Below are positions 31,264 to 44,271 of a DNA stretch of 64,000 nucleotides, piece by piece; positions within the stretch are counted from its first letter, which is position 1, and every line of letters begins with the position of its first letter. The DNA comes from Diplolepis rosae (taxonomy: Eukaryota; Arthropoda; Insecta; Hymenoptera; Diplolepididae). The translations under genes were made by a program, and so were the position numbers. The notes beneath the pieces were generated by a model. The model had not been told where the DNA came from, did no database searches, and was given only the letters and a program-made list of their open reading frames with translations. The stretch spans positions 15,781,501 to 15,845,500 of the forward strand of contig JAPYXD010000704.1 of the NCBI GenBank assembly GCA_030998225.1. The letters run 5' to 3'.

Positions 31264-31847
31264 CCGAGGGGCTATTCATTCTTGAATAAAGTTTAATGAA
31301 ATGAAATATAAGAATTATATTCGAAGTAATTCGAGGTATTTCTTCTGTTAAATAAGCAAGTAGTAGATCCAAGTAAATCACGGTTTCGAGAATACTATTC
31401 ATAAAAACAAATCATGATTTTGCGCTATTCAATAGTATTTCAGCGTCAACGCTTGAAATACTCGATTACTGCAGTGTATTCGGAAATACTACAGAATACT
31501 CGGAAATATTGCTTCCTACTTGCTTCTTATTTTCACGTACTACAGACTGACTCGTGACACGTCTTTCAACAAGATGTTCGTGTGCTGGGTAAATATTTCG
31601 TCTTACTCGGTTATTCGTTCAAATATCTTTGTATTGGCATTGGGTCAGTTTCTTTACATTAAATTCATTAATTTACGGACATATTGTAAAAATAAAGCTA
31701 AAAACAACGCTAAAAACAAATCATATGCATAAAAAAGAAAGCTAAAAAACAATTCATATAGTACCTTCTACTCGCTTTTACTCGCTCATACTTTCTCCTG
31801 TAATTCCCCGTTAAAGTCGAAGTACTCGAGACTGAATAGCCCCTCGG
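31264..31847. mobile_element. 584-bp element with 15-bp inverted ends
   Basis: CCGAGGGGCTATTCA at 31264 and its exact inverse at 31833-31847 bound non-coding AT-rich DNA rich in GAAATACT motifs. Target duplication is not resolved. Confidence 0.6.
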
Positions 31848-32183
31848 ATTGATCTATAGCACATGCTCTTTATATTTTCCAGATCAAATGTCTCACAAAT
31901 GATCTGAATCAGTTGTTCCAATGTTCTTCTGAATCTGTGCAGTAATGGCGTTACATCAGTGTTCTAGAACGTTGTTATAATTGTGACCTATAAAATTTTA
32001 AAAACTGCTTGTTGGGATTGTTCTACAATACTAGTTTCTCTGTACCTGTTGTAAACAAAATATTTGAGATTTGTTTTGTGACATTTTAGCAGGATTGTTC
32101 TTCATTGTTTCCACGCGGGAATTACACGAGAATTATCGAGAAATTAATAAAATATCAGTTCAAGAGAAAATATACAATATATA

Positions 32184-33460
32184 TTGGATCTATAACTTAA
32201 TTCGGGTGGTTTGCTAAGAGATGGCGTAACTTGATTATTATTCCATCGTTCCAATATTCCGAAAATGCGTTGGAAAGCTACTGTCATTGTGTATCTTTTT
32301 CAGTACATGTCATTCATTTGAAGCGTAAACAACAATAATTTTTTTTCACTCAAATATGTCGAACTTTGTGCCTGAAAAAGTGTTTTTGCGGGGAGTTCTT
32401 CTTCATTACTTTAATATGAAGAAAACTGCTGCCGAAAGTCATCGTATTTTGTTGGAAGTTTATGGTGAACATGCTCTGACTGAGCGAACGTGCCAAAAGT
32501 GGTTTGCCCGATTTAAAATTGGTGATTTTGGCTTGGAAGACGAAGAACGTCCTGGGCAGCCAAAAAAGTTTGAAGATGAAGGACTGGAAGCATTACTCGA
32601 TGAAGATTGTTGCCAAACACAAGAAGAGCTCGCAGAATCTTTGGGAGTCACTCAAGCAGCCATTTCAAAACGTTTAAAAGCAGCCGCATACATTTAAAAG
32701 CAAGGAAATTAGGTTCCACATGAACTCAAGCCGAAACACGTTGAAAGGCGGTTTTGCATGTCCGAAATGCTGCTGGGACGCCACAAAAAGAAGTCATTTT
32801 TGCATCGGATTGTTACTGGTGATGGAAAATGGATCCATTACGGTAACCCCAAGCGCAAAAAATCATATGTGAAACCCGACCAACCAGCCAAATCAACGTC
32901 AAAGCCGAATATCCATGGCGCGAAGGTATTTGGTGGGATCAGAAGGGTGTGCTGTATTATGAGCTGCTAAAACTGGGTGAAACCATCAATGGAGAACGCT
33001 ACCGAACACAATTAGTCCGTTTGAAGAGCACAATAGCCAAAAAACGCCCGGAATATGCGACCAGACACGAGGCAATAATTTTCCATCATGACAACGCTCG
33101 GCCCCATGTTGCTATTCCGGTTAAGAACTATTTGGAAAACAGTGGATGGGAAGTTTTACCCCACCCGCCTTATAGCCCAGACCTTGCCCCTTCTGACTAC
33201 CATTTGTTCCGGTCGATGCAGAACGCCCTCACTGGAATACGGTTCACATCAGAACAGGGTATCAAAAATTGGCTTGATTCATTCATGGCCGCCAAGCCAG
33301 CGCAGTTCTTTTGGGATGGAATGTACAAATTGCCAGAAAGATGGGAAAAAGTCATAGCTTCAGATGGGCAATACTTTGAATAATACTATTGTACATGTTT
33401 TTTTTAAATAAACCTTCAAATTTTGAAAAAAACCGCACGAATTAAGTTATAGTTATAGAT
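32184..33460 (+). mobile_element. mariner element, family A copy 2, full length
   Basis: The left end TTGGATCTATAACTTAATTC is preceded by TA (32182-32183). The right end has the matching inverse of CTATAACTTAATTC, with a small TTATAG duplication that blurs the last bases. About 1.28 kb, the normal size for mariner. Confidence 0.88.
32356..33383 (+). pseudogene. mariner transposase pseudogene, all three catalytic regions present
   Basis: The copy begins MSNFVPEKVFLRG and spans the full family length (about 342 codons). Two nonsense changes lie just after KAAAYI (CAA to TAA, TGG to TAG, relative to copy 1). A 10-base deletion before FGGIRR shifts the frame near 32930. The first Asp region reads TGDGKW rather than TGDEKW. 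The second (HHDNARPH) and third ([12 protein letters not shown]) are intact in the 32949-33383 frame, which ends DGQYFE. Comparison with the copy at 503-1427 shows different lesions in each, so they decayed separately. Confidence 0.9.
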
Positions 33461-33984
33461 ATAACATAGTAAATAAACTGTTATATAATTTTAATTGGTC
33501 ACAATAACGACGTTCTAGATTTGATGCAGATTTCTCGAGTTTGAACCGGACATGTCTAATAACTGGTTACTAACCAGTTCGAAAACATGTTTTTTTCTGT
33601 TATAGAACTATTCAATATTTGTTACACAACGCACATGTAACATTGTTCTAGAATTTTTACACATTTGTTCTAGAGTTTAAGTGGGAATTTCTAGTAACTG
33701 GTTAATAACGAGTTCTAGATCATGTTCTTTTCTGTTCCAGGACAGTTACAGTCCTATTCTAGATCCATATTTGCTGGATATCTTGGTTGGTTCAACTAAA
33801 CATTTTCTTAAACGTATAACAACAAAATTCTACGGTTAAACCAACAAAAATGTTGTTAATTTAATCAAATATTTTTCTAAGCGCAGGAAAACGTAACACA
33901 CATTATTGAGTTTAATAAAACTATTATTTCGGAGCTCCTATGTTTAAAAGTTCATTTCAAAATTAACATTTGTTTTTTAAATAA

Positions 33985-34057
33985 ATGGCACGAACTGAAA
34001 ATTGTATGACCGACGACCTAAAGGAACAATATACACGTGAAACTTTGCAGTTGCGCA
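33985..34057 (+). CDS. candidate first coding exon
   Basis: A Met-starting stretch (MARTENCMTDDLKEQY...) ends at a strong GTAAGT donor in phase 1. It could be the first exon of a gene continuing to the right; phase 1 would fit the candidate exon at 40540. A GC-richer block at 34151-34263, ending at GGTAAAG, may be another exon but lacks a good acceptor. No homology is recognised. Confidence 0.25.
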
Positions 34058-34263
34058 GTAAGTCGAAGCTCCTTCTTTATAACATCTCCTGGAAGTTCAG
34101 TCACGCTACTGATTGTGTTTAGGTCTGATGGTGTGGATCTGATGGGGTAGTATTTCCGTGTTTCGCCAGAGCTGGTGCACATTTTCCGTCCAAGCAGGGT
34201 TCGCCGATCGAAGAATACCGAGGATGCGATGGGCGAAGGCGAAAGAGATCGCTTCCACAAAAG

Positions 34264-37200
34264 GTAAAGCGATGTCAATTACTCTTGATCATTCAAACTC
34301 CATAGTTAACTAAATACAAGGAAAGCATTCCTTTTTCAAAAGGCATGCAGTAGGACCCACGATATTTTAAACGAATTCTTCTTACGGTCCTGACTGCAGA
34401 ATTCAGTATAGTAAAACGTCTTATTCAATCACCTAAAAAACTGAAACCTTTGAAATATGAAATCAAATCCTTATTCATTATGTTGAAAAAATTAGATTTT
34501 TTCCCGTGCAAAATTATATTTAATATTATATGAAAATATTTTATTTATAAATTTTCATTCTAGTATATTTTTTGCTGCTCAAAGAAGAATCAATGAGGCA
34601 ATGAGTTTTTGAGCATGGCGAATAATTTATTTTCCAAATTACGAAAAATAGAATTATATTTTAATTTTTCGGATAGAATTTATCTGTTTTTTAATTACTT
34701 TTAGGGAAAATGATGTTCATATAATTTTTCAGGATTAAAATTATCTAAATACAAGTTTTATAATTTTAATAAGAAAAATAATATTAAAAAATGTTACGAA
34801 AATGACCAATTATTATTAAATAACTGAATTGAATTTAAGCTTGGTCTAAAAACTTTCCTATATCCATTAACTTAATTGTTTTCTAAATATTAGTCCTTTT
34901 CATTAGGATTTTTAGAACATTATTTTTGAATTTAAAAGTACTGCATTTTTTCAGAACTATTTATTATTTATCTTTGTAATTTGCTTTTTTAATTTCCAAG
35001 TTGGGAATAAAGTTATTTATAATAGAAACTGAGATTAATTAGCAAATGAAAATAATGAAACAATTTGGTTTAAAGAATTATTCAATGCTGACCTCTCTAA
35101 ATTAGTCGTTTGAATCCATTGATCACGATAATGGTAAGGGACAGAGGTCCTTCGCGTCCGTTCAAGATATAAAACAGGAAGTTTGTGTCTGAGGTTCAAT
35201 TTATGCAATCGAACTCCCACAAATTATATTCTAAAAAAATAATAATACCCTTTTATTATGTTCCATTTTTAATTTTCATTTCTATTTTGCATCTCGATGG
35301 ATTTATCAAATTAATAAATGAATCTAATAACAAATCTGAATAAAAATATCTAGATCCCCAAAAATGTAATAAAAAAGTAAAAACTAATAATCCTAGTTAT
35401 TTTTCTTTTCGAAAAATTTGATTCAGTTGAATATAAATTGAAAATAATTTACACTGAATTGGATTATTACTTTTCCCTACAAATATTTATTTTCTACGAA
35501 TAAAGTGCCATACCTATATATTATTGTAGTACTATATACGTATCCGTTGCGTGTTCCACTCATTGATGCGTTGCACTCATTGATGTTTTCTGTAATAAAC
35601 AAATCTATATTTACTACAAATTTCTAAATTATTATAAATTACAAATATATTCAAATGTTATTAAGAGTGAGACGTAAAACACATAAGACTCTTGAATATT
35701 GTAAATAATTAAATTTTTAATAATTTAATTTTTGTGTTTAAAGTCAAAAGAAATAATTAAGTTAAATTTTTAAAAAAACTTTAGACTCCAAAGCTAAATT
35801 TTTCATAGAGTGTAAAGTTTGAATGGTTTAATTAAATTTTGTATAATTGTGTTTGAAGGATTTCAACTGATGTATTTCGTATTTTAATATATCTCCTGAA
35901 AATCCGATTCAACCCTAAGTTGGAATGATTTGGATTGGAATTCTCGTATAGACTCGGATTGAATGAAAATGGAAAATTTGTTCAAATTTATTTAGATTAT
36001 TAATCTAGGATTGAATCAAATTGATTTTCAACTTATCAGACGTTAAATAAAATAAATCCAATATCAAATGTTATTAGAAATTCTTGCAGACACAGTTAAG
36101 TTTAAGGTACGTATTCTAGATGCTTCAAATTTGCATCTAGAGTTACGAAACGAATTAAATTCTTTTACAAAAAAGTGATGAGCTTATCTAAAGTAGTTCT
36201 AAAAACACCAAATCCACCTTCTTCCCTCTAAATTAGGTTGAAAGCAAACTCTAATTCTACGAGAAAAGGTAGTCATTGAGGTCACGCTGGACGAACATTA
36301 ATGGCGATTGAAAGTGGCAAGATCAGATCGATTGCCCACAAATTTAGACCACACGGTTTAATTTCCTGAATTTAAATCGAAATTAATGACCTTTGGTTAT
36401 CGTCACTCCTTTTTCATCTGTTTAACTCGTAACTGTTGGATAAGCAAATTGCACTTAGGCACTTTGCGGCATCCTAATTTTTTTAAAGAATCCATTTACC
36501 TTAATTGAACATTCAGTCTAAGTTTATAGTCGACAGACAACATGTAAGGTCTGCCATTGTCCTGAAAACCACCAAGGACGATTTGAAGAACTAGAAGGAC
36601 TATTCGATATGCCATTCATTAAATGTCTTTTTTGTTTCAAGATTCGTTTATTTATTTTGTAATAAATGTTGTGGCATTCAAATAATAAATATTTCGAGAT
36701 GTTATAGCAATTTTTCCTATTGAATAATAGTCGTAAATAAGTGAGTTACAGCCAATCTGCCAAATGTCCAAAAAAAGGCGTTTTGCTGTGAACATTGCTA
36801 CTCATGACTGGATCATCTGAAATAAAAAATTTTGCGAGATTAATTAGAAAACGACTTTCCCTTCCGGATGAACGATCAATTTTGACCCTATTAAAATTTT
36901 TTAACAAAATTTTCAGCAAAAAAAAAATCCATTGAATCAAAAAATCTTTCGTTTAGCCGGATGCCATTTATATTATTAATAACTGGTGAAAATTTGGCAA
37001 CGATCGATTGAGGTGTTATGGAGCTAGAGTGTTCAGCGACTTTGGAAACGTGGTTTCGAAAAAAACGCGTTTAAAGTTTTAAGTATGATTTGGATGTGTA
37101 TAAAAATTGTATTTTTCAACTTACATTGAGTCATCAATTCCGGGACCATAAAGTGAATCTTCTTCTTCATTAGAAAATTTCAGAAAATACATTATAAAAA

Positions 37201-38762
37201 AAAATCGATTTTTTTAAAATGACAAGTGTATCTAACTCCTTAATCACCAAAGAACATTTCATACTGGAAAATAAATGAAGATTTTTTCATTTAAATGTAT
37301 AATATTTGAAATAACTAAGGATTTGATTATAATTGAAAAAGCATAATGTTATTAAAAGAATTGTTCGTAGAAGAGCAACAAGTTTAAGTATCATATGTCA
37401 GCATAAGGCTATACTTATCTATTGTATTATAAATAATATTCTGGTCGATGTCTTTGTATGGATGAAATTAATAAAGCAGTCAGCTTTGTGACTTTGAAAG
37501 ATTATAAGTCCATTTAATTTCGACCTTCATTATCGATCATTTAAGAATATAGGAAGTTGGTATACGAAACATCTTAATATGTACTAAAGGCATTCACACG
37601 ACTCATGAATCATACGAATCGATAAAAACCATACATGTATAAATAAAACGGGAGAAACTCGAACTGGGTAGGGTAATTCTTTGTTTGTAACAAACAACGA
37701 TTCTTTACTATCAACCCCAACTGAAAGAAATAAATAAAAGAAAAATGTGAAATATTAATTAATCATTTTTTTATTACTGTAAAAAAAGAGAAAATTTTTT
37801 TTAATTCACATTTTTAAGAAAATTTGTAAAGAAAATGTGTTTTTATGATAAAAAAATAAATTATAATAGATCATAATATTGTGACAATTGCTACTTTTTC
37901 AGGAATTTGAAATTATTATACTTATTGAATATTTTGAACCTGTTCAAAATCTATTGAGAAATTGTAGTTTCTATCAAGTTTGGTAAAGTTATCAAGAACC
38001 TTTAATGATTTTCTATAAAATAAAGTAAATGATTTGTTAAAAATTTGCTATTAGTTGCAAAAAATGATTACAAAATTTAAAAGTAAATACAAATTTAGAC
38101 AAATAATTTCATAATATTCCCACTCAAGTCTCAAAGCATGAATTCAAAATGAAAATCACACTCTATTATTTAAATACTCTAATTTTGAAACTATTAGTTC
38201 TTAATATTCCTACTCTCATGTTTGAAAATTACTATTTTATATCTGACTTTCCGTACTTTGTAGTTTATTGATATCTGAACTTTTATTTTTTCTACACTTT
38301 AAATGATTATTTTACGAATAATCATTACATTCTTTATTTAACAATTTTTTCTGTCTATGATTCAATAAAAAAAACTTTATAAAAACCTTTTGAACTTGAG
38401 ATTCCTCATTAGCATGAGTTTTTAGTTTTTTAGTTTCAATGTTCAAAATTGAATAACAGATATTTTTTTAATTTATAGGTATTTATTTTCTATAATTTTT
38501 AATAATTTTTAAAGCAATCACGTTTTTATTTTTCGATGTATCGAAAATTCAACTTCAAAATACCTTTTTGATCTTCAAATCGTTTAATTCATAAATTTGA
38601 AATCTGAAAAAAGACCATTTAAAAAATGTAAAAAGAAAAGATTGGGGAGTTTGAAAAATAAATTTGGAAAATGAAAAGTATAAAATTAAGATTTTTACAG
38701 GTGAGAAATCAAAGGGCTTGAAAAAAAACTGTTAAATTTAAAAACGCTTTTTTAAATATATT
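34264..38762. other. AT-rich stretch without recognised gene
   Basis: Long AT-rich sequence with no clear open frames or inverted-repeat elements. It would suit a long intron. Confidence 0.45.
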
Positions 38763-38982
38763 CACTCTAAAAACAAGTGTGTTACTTTTACACGTGAATC
38801 ACGATAGTAACTTTTTAGGCATTTGAAATGTGTATTTTTAACACACATTTTGGGTACAAAACGTTAAAGTGTTTGAAAATAAACGTTACGTTTGTAATGT
38901 GTATTAAAAATACACACTTCAAATGCCTAAAAAGTTACTATCGTATTTCACGTGTAGAAGTAACACACTTGTTTTTAGAGTG
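38763..38982. mobile_element. 220-bp palindromic MITE
   Basis: CACTCTAAAAACAAGTGTG and its inverse end an almost complete palindrome whose arms include ACTTTTTAGGCATTTGAA. No coding capacity. Confidence 0.8.
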
Positions 38983-40052
38983 TTCTGAATTAAAAACACT
39001 AATCACCCTATCTTAATAATGATCTAAAGTCTCATTTGTCTCAAGCATCAGCAAAACTTGAATTTTCTAAATTCTCTAACTGTTCCCTAATTAAATTAAC
39101 ATCTTCACCGGATCAATTTGTAATTTTCATTCAATTTTTCAAATTTTCTACATCTGCAGATTTTAAATTTATAATTCATAATTTTTTCATTGTCCAATTC
39201 TTTTTATTATAAATTCTTTAAACTATTACCTAATATTTTATGCTTGGATCTTAAAAATAATTCTTGAATCAGAAGCATAATAACATTGAACTTTAAACTG
39301 AAGAAAAATAAAAAATAGGAAGACTTTGAAAATGGGATTCTGGGAAACCAGAATTTTTCGTCTTACAATTTTCAAAACCTTAAATATTCGAATTTCTACC
39401 TTTCCTTATATTTCTCAAGTTTGAATTATTTATACATTTTTTCCAATTGTAACGACTTTGTAAGAGTAAGAATAAACGATTTTAAGAACGATAAAAAAAA
39501 ATTATATTCTAAATGCATCCCATAGCGTCTGAATCGATTTTCCGACATTAAAATAATTACGATATTTCAAATATAAATGTATTCTAACTCTGATATCAGA
39601 GAATTTCAAATGTAATTTAAACGATTTATAAATATTTAAAAATATTTTTCAAAAAACAGAAATATATTTTCTCTTTAGGAAAATTAAAAGTATTAAAACC
39701 GAAAATTTAGAAAATGCAATATTAACAAATGTTAGAAACTGTATTTTTTACTAGATTAGAGCCCTTGAAGATATTGAAATATATAATGTTCTCTGGATTT
39801 GCTTCTTCCTTAAAATAAACCCTGTTATATTGATTATAGACTGCTATTAAAAAGACAGAGCTTTGGCAATTTATTCATTAAATTCCAAACTAACTATCTA
39901 AATATAAAATTGAAATATATAAGGTAGATAACCCAGTAAAAGTAATTTTACTCTTGAAATTTGAAAAAAAATCGCATTAAATGAACTATTTAAGATCGAA
40001 TGATAATTAAATTTAGTAATATACTCTCTAAATTAAAATTAGTGGAAAATGG

Positions 40053-40247
40053 GAGTCGGTTTCATTCATACACAAAATTTTTTCTACAGAAAGTGTTTTT
40101 TACAGTAAATATAAAGATCTGTTCAAATTAAAAACCAGAATCAGAAAATATCTTCCGAATTTTGGTTCCCGATTAAATGAAATCTTTGTTTTTTCTGTAA
40201 AAAACACTGTCTGTAGAAAAATTCTTGTGTATAAATGAAACCGACTC
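40053..40247. mobile_element. 195-bp palindromic MITE
   Basis: GAGTCGGTTTCATTCATACA and its inverse, plus CTACAGAxAGTGTTTTTTAC, form matching arms around a short middle near 40140. Confidence 0.7.
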
Positions 40248-40539
40248 AAAAATGGACCACTAAAACGAATCAGTATCCATTTTGATTCAATAATTAGTGG
40301 ATAGGACTGATTATGATTTAGTGTCTTTCAATTGATTGATCAGTAATAATAGCTTTTTTTTAAATATCAGTGACACTTTCCTTACTGATTTAGATTCAGA
40401 TTGATTTATCAAAAATAGTGACGAAAAACAATAATTGCTTCTGAAAAGTAATAATATTGGTGTGACGATTACTGGGTCATTTCCCTTACAAGAGGCTCGG
40501 CGAGTTTATTTTAATTAAACCTAAAATGTTGAATTTTAG

Positions 40540-40794
40540 CAAAATCATGCATAGTGGATATAATAAATTTTGGGAGGGTCAAAGGATCTAAAGAATTTGA
40601 AGTTTCCTTGAAAGGCTCTTCGCGTGCAAGAACTGCTATAGAAATGCGTCAGATTGAATCGTGGAAAGCCAGGGAGAAACTACTGACCTGGTATAAACGT
40701 CCTGCTGCGTGTGCGTGCGATCACCTAGAGCGGACATTTATTTGTCGGCGCATGCAAATGTATCGTAGACGTCGTGCCGGTGAACGAAATCCAG
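40540..40794 (+). CDS. candidate internal exon, Cys/Arg-rich
   Basis: After an ATTTTAG acceptor an open frame runs with higher GC than its surroundings. It encodes a basic segment with WKAREKLLTWYKRP, then ACACDHLERTFICRRMQMYR, ending near ERNPG at a GT. The two-base start phase would accept the 33985-34057 exon; the end phase does not fit directly onto the exon at 44272, so another exon would be needed. No family is recognised. Confidence 0.3.
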
Positions 40795-42314
40795 GTTACC
40801 AGGTCACTAAACTAACACCCTTAGGTCTATGTAACGTCCTATAATCATTTGCAATGATTCCATTTTTTCCATGTAAGAAAGTAACAAATAATTTCAAATT
40901 AAATTTATAATTACCTATACATTGTCATAATGTATTTCAAACTGCAAAAATAATTCTCCGAGGTGTTAGAAACTTGTGATCTCTGGTGAACCGGTATCAC
41001 TGAAGTCATTTAAAGTTACACTCGAAGCCACTAGAAGTCTCTTGAAGTCCCTGAAATAAGTAGATAATATCAGTAGATATACAAATAATAATATAATAAT
41101 AAGTGAAAAATATTTTTAAAAACTATAGAGAATAAGTAGGCAAATATAAGGGTTAATTTCTTTCAAACAATTTTTCCTCTTAAATTTTTGTTGCCTTTTA
41201 TGCTGTGATTTTCAAAATCTCTAATGGATTTGATGTTTCTGGAATTATTTTTTTACAAGATAAATTGTAAGAGTAACACGCTAAGATTAAAATAATTTGA
41301 AAATCGCTTCCAAATCCAGCTGTTAGTACTCCTTTAATGTTAGAAAGAACAAAAATATCTTCATTTTATGAAGGAATCCTATTCTCTCAAAATTAAATTT
41401 TTTTTACAAAATCTTCCAGACAGATTTTTTACAATTTGGAAATTAATTTCTTACGTGATCACAATTTTTTCATATTATACCTTTAGTAAACGCCTGATAA
41501 GAATGCATAAATTTGATTTAAAAATAGAGCTTACTCAAAAATAATATATCATATAGAAAAAAATTTAATTAATTTTTTTTTCATAATTAAAAATCCAAAT
41601 TTAAGTTTCAAATGGAGATATTATATTTTTAGCTCTACATTTAAGTGGACGATTTTACGAATTTATTTATAGACGTAATCGTTAGGCTCGTTAAACCGAG
41701 GAGATATTCGTTGAGTGCTTTCATTTTTCACTATTTAGTTTAATGAAGTCATGAACAATATTTTTACAGAATTTGTAATAAGATGAATAATTATGGGTGA
41801 AAATTTTTTTACTTAAAATATAAAATTTCTAATAATCATATCATCTACGTTTAAGACAACCCTGAAAGTTAAATCGATTAAAGAGATCAGAAAGGATTAC
41901 AAAAACAATGTGATAATTGATAGTTACAGAAACCAAATTCTTGATTTTTTGTAAAATCAATAACAAAAAATTGCAAAATAGAAAATTCTAAATAATAAAA
42001 TAAAAGTAAAAATTTCAATGGATGGAAAATTCTTATAAAATCCTTACGCCAAGATTACAAACCATACAATAAGAATCAAACAGGTTTTAGAAATTTAAAA
42101 TAATTACGGAAAATCTTCTATGGAATATTAAAGACTTTTTTAAACAATTGACAGTCCCCATAAATATTTTTAAAAATTCTTTTGGAAATTCCAGTATATT
42201 TTTTTCTTCTGTACACACTAAAGAATTTTTTTAATAAACAAATATTTTAAATAATCGAATATTGATGAATACTTCTGAGAAGATTAAAATTCATCAGATC
42301 CAAAACAAAAAAAT
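40795..42314. other. AT-rich spacer or intron
   Basis: No gene, element ends or clear repeats are seen. Confidence 0.45.
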
Positions 42315-42396
42315 TGGCAGCGGTGGGATTCGAACCCACGCCTCCGAAGAGACTGGTGCCTTAAACCAGCGCCTTAGACCGCTCGGCCACGCTACC
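42315..42396 (-). tRNA. tRNA-Leu (anticodon AAG)
   Basis: On the minus strand the 82-nt sequence starts GGTAGCGTGGCCGAGCGG and ends CCGCTGCCA. It has an acceptor stem GGTAGCG/CGCTGCC, a D-arm with box A, an anticodon stem CTGGT/ACCAG around loop TTAAGGC (anticodon AAG), a long variable arm (CTCTTCGGAG) as expected of Leu tRNAs, and a T-arm GTGGGTTCGAATCCCAC holding box B. There is no intron. A seven-base T run follows within a few bases, a typical Pol III terminator. The CCA is not encoded in full, as in eukaryotes. Confidence 0.97.
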
Positions 42397-44271
42397 ATCT
42401 ATCGCTTTTTCCCTTATCCAAGATCCTGTCAAATCTGGTCAAATGTTCAATTTAAATTTTATGTTAAAGACCTCCTTCATCTACATTCACTTCCTGAATG
42501 CAACGCGCATATAATGCTTTCACTTTACTCAATATAATGATATAACATAAAAATTAATATTAAAATAAAAATAATATAATTTTTACAAAATTTAAATTGA
42601 ACATTAAATTGTCTATCACGACCAAAGTCAATGGTCCTACTTTTTTTATTTTTTCAGAATCGGATTTTTTTTTAACGAAATTTTAAAAATGATTCTGTTA
42701 ATATAATTACAATTCACTGTATAGTAGAATTAAATTAAATTTATTCAATTTACTGAAACACACATCCAATTTGATTTACCTTCCAATAAAATTTTGTTTT
42801 CATTAATTGGAGTTTAGTTGAATTTAATCAAATTCGCATGGAGAATTGAATTACATGAATCATTATAAATTTTATTATCGTACGTTCAAACAATGAGCTT
42901 GACTAAAAGTTGAGTAGAAAATAAATCATATTGGAGATAAATTGATAAAATTATAAATAAAATTTCAATCCTAGAATGAAAAAGAGTAGGCCAAACAAAA
43001 AGATTTACCAAATTATATTATAATTATATTATTAACAATTAAATTATTAATTAAACTTTCATAAAATTTAAAATTAGCTATTTTCTTAGTTTTTTTTCTT
43101 TTATAGAGTGTTTTTAGTGAAAGTCTGCAAAATTTTATCTTCAATAAAATTAGTGATCAAAAGTTTTATATTTCTGAAGTAAATCATCCAAAAACAATTA
43201 AAATTTATCTATTGATTCCAACCAGAAAAAATCTATATTTTTTAACCGATTCAATCTTTTTAAGGCTCATTTTATTCGAGATCATATTTTCCACACTTTC
43301 GCTAAAAAAACTTGTTAAAAAAATATTCGAAATGAAAAGAAAAACTGAGGAAATAGTCAATTTGACTAACTTTTTTCTGATTTTATCTGTCAGATTCCAA
43401 TATCAAAAGTAAAGAGTCAGATAAAAATTTTCTGTGGATATGATCTAAATTTAAAACCTCAATTTCCCTCGCATGCAATCGTACCAAGACTATCTAGAAA
43501 CTTGAATGACATGAAGCATGAGCTTTTGGTCCAGATTGAAACGACCTTCACAATATTGGTACTAGGGCACATGGAATTGCATGAAACAATTTTAATAAAA
43601 ACTAGAATAAGAAAAAAGATGACAATGGTATCATCAGCGATATACTTTATCGCTTTCGTGAGCAGAAGTCATTATTCGAAGGGATTTATTTCTCGATATT
43701 CTTCTTTTTTCGCTTCCCTAGGCTTGCCTTCGCTTGTATAGATCGATGCGTTTCGTCGGTAGTCCCTGTAATGGCATGTACTATAAAGTATGCGTGCCAC
43801 CCTCTCTTCATATACCTTCCTGCACTCCTTGAACGGATCCCCATTGCTTCCTTCCCCCTTTTCATCCCCAACGAAGCTCCAACCTAACATCAGGGCAAAA
43901 AGATTTCATTCTCTTTCGAGCAAGCAACAAAAGTACTTCTCTCTTTACAGTTTCCTTCTCTTCCAAAATTTCTGAAAAAGTCAAATTTATCAATTGTAGA
44001 AGAACTTTATTAAAACTTACTTAATCTGAACGAATTAAAATATTTAATTAGTTTTATTCCCTAATTTATGAACACTTAGAAAATCATACCTTGTCTTTAT
44101 AAATAAAAATAGAACCATGAATCTGCAACTAAGATATTTTTGGTTGAAGTATTTGAGAAAAATCGTAAATTTGAAGTTTGGCTATACAAGTTGAAGATCT
44201 TTATCAAATGAAGTAAAAAATTTATATTTTTTGAAGTGATCGCTGCTTTTATTTGATTTTTTTTCAATTAG
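42397..44271. other. AT-rich stretch with one GC-richer patch
   Basis: At 43690-43960 the GC content rises and several short frames overlap on both strands, but none has motifs or a consistent splice context. It could be a promoter-proximal or untranslated region. Confidence 0.35.

Larger units (their letters stand above)
30960..33800. repeat. dispersed repeat region with TTCTAGAA motifs, twice interrupted
   Basis: Related sequence at 30960-31260, 31905-32183 and 33461-33800, with repeated TTCTAGAAC and GGAACAG motifs, is split by the elements at 31264-31847 and 32184-33460. It shares its order with 7506-7790 and 8630-8677. Confidence 0.55.

Noticed and set aside
43502..43975. Several overlapping frames in a GC-richer patch before the SAXO-like gene
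   Set aside because: Frames on both strands overlap with no repeats, motifs or phase-compatible splice sites.
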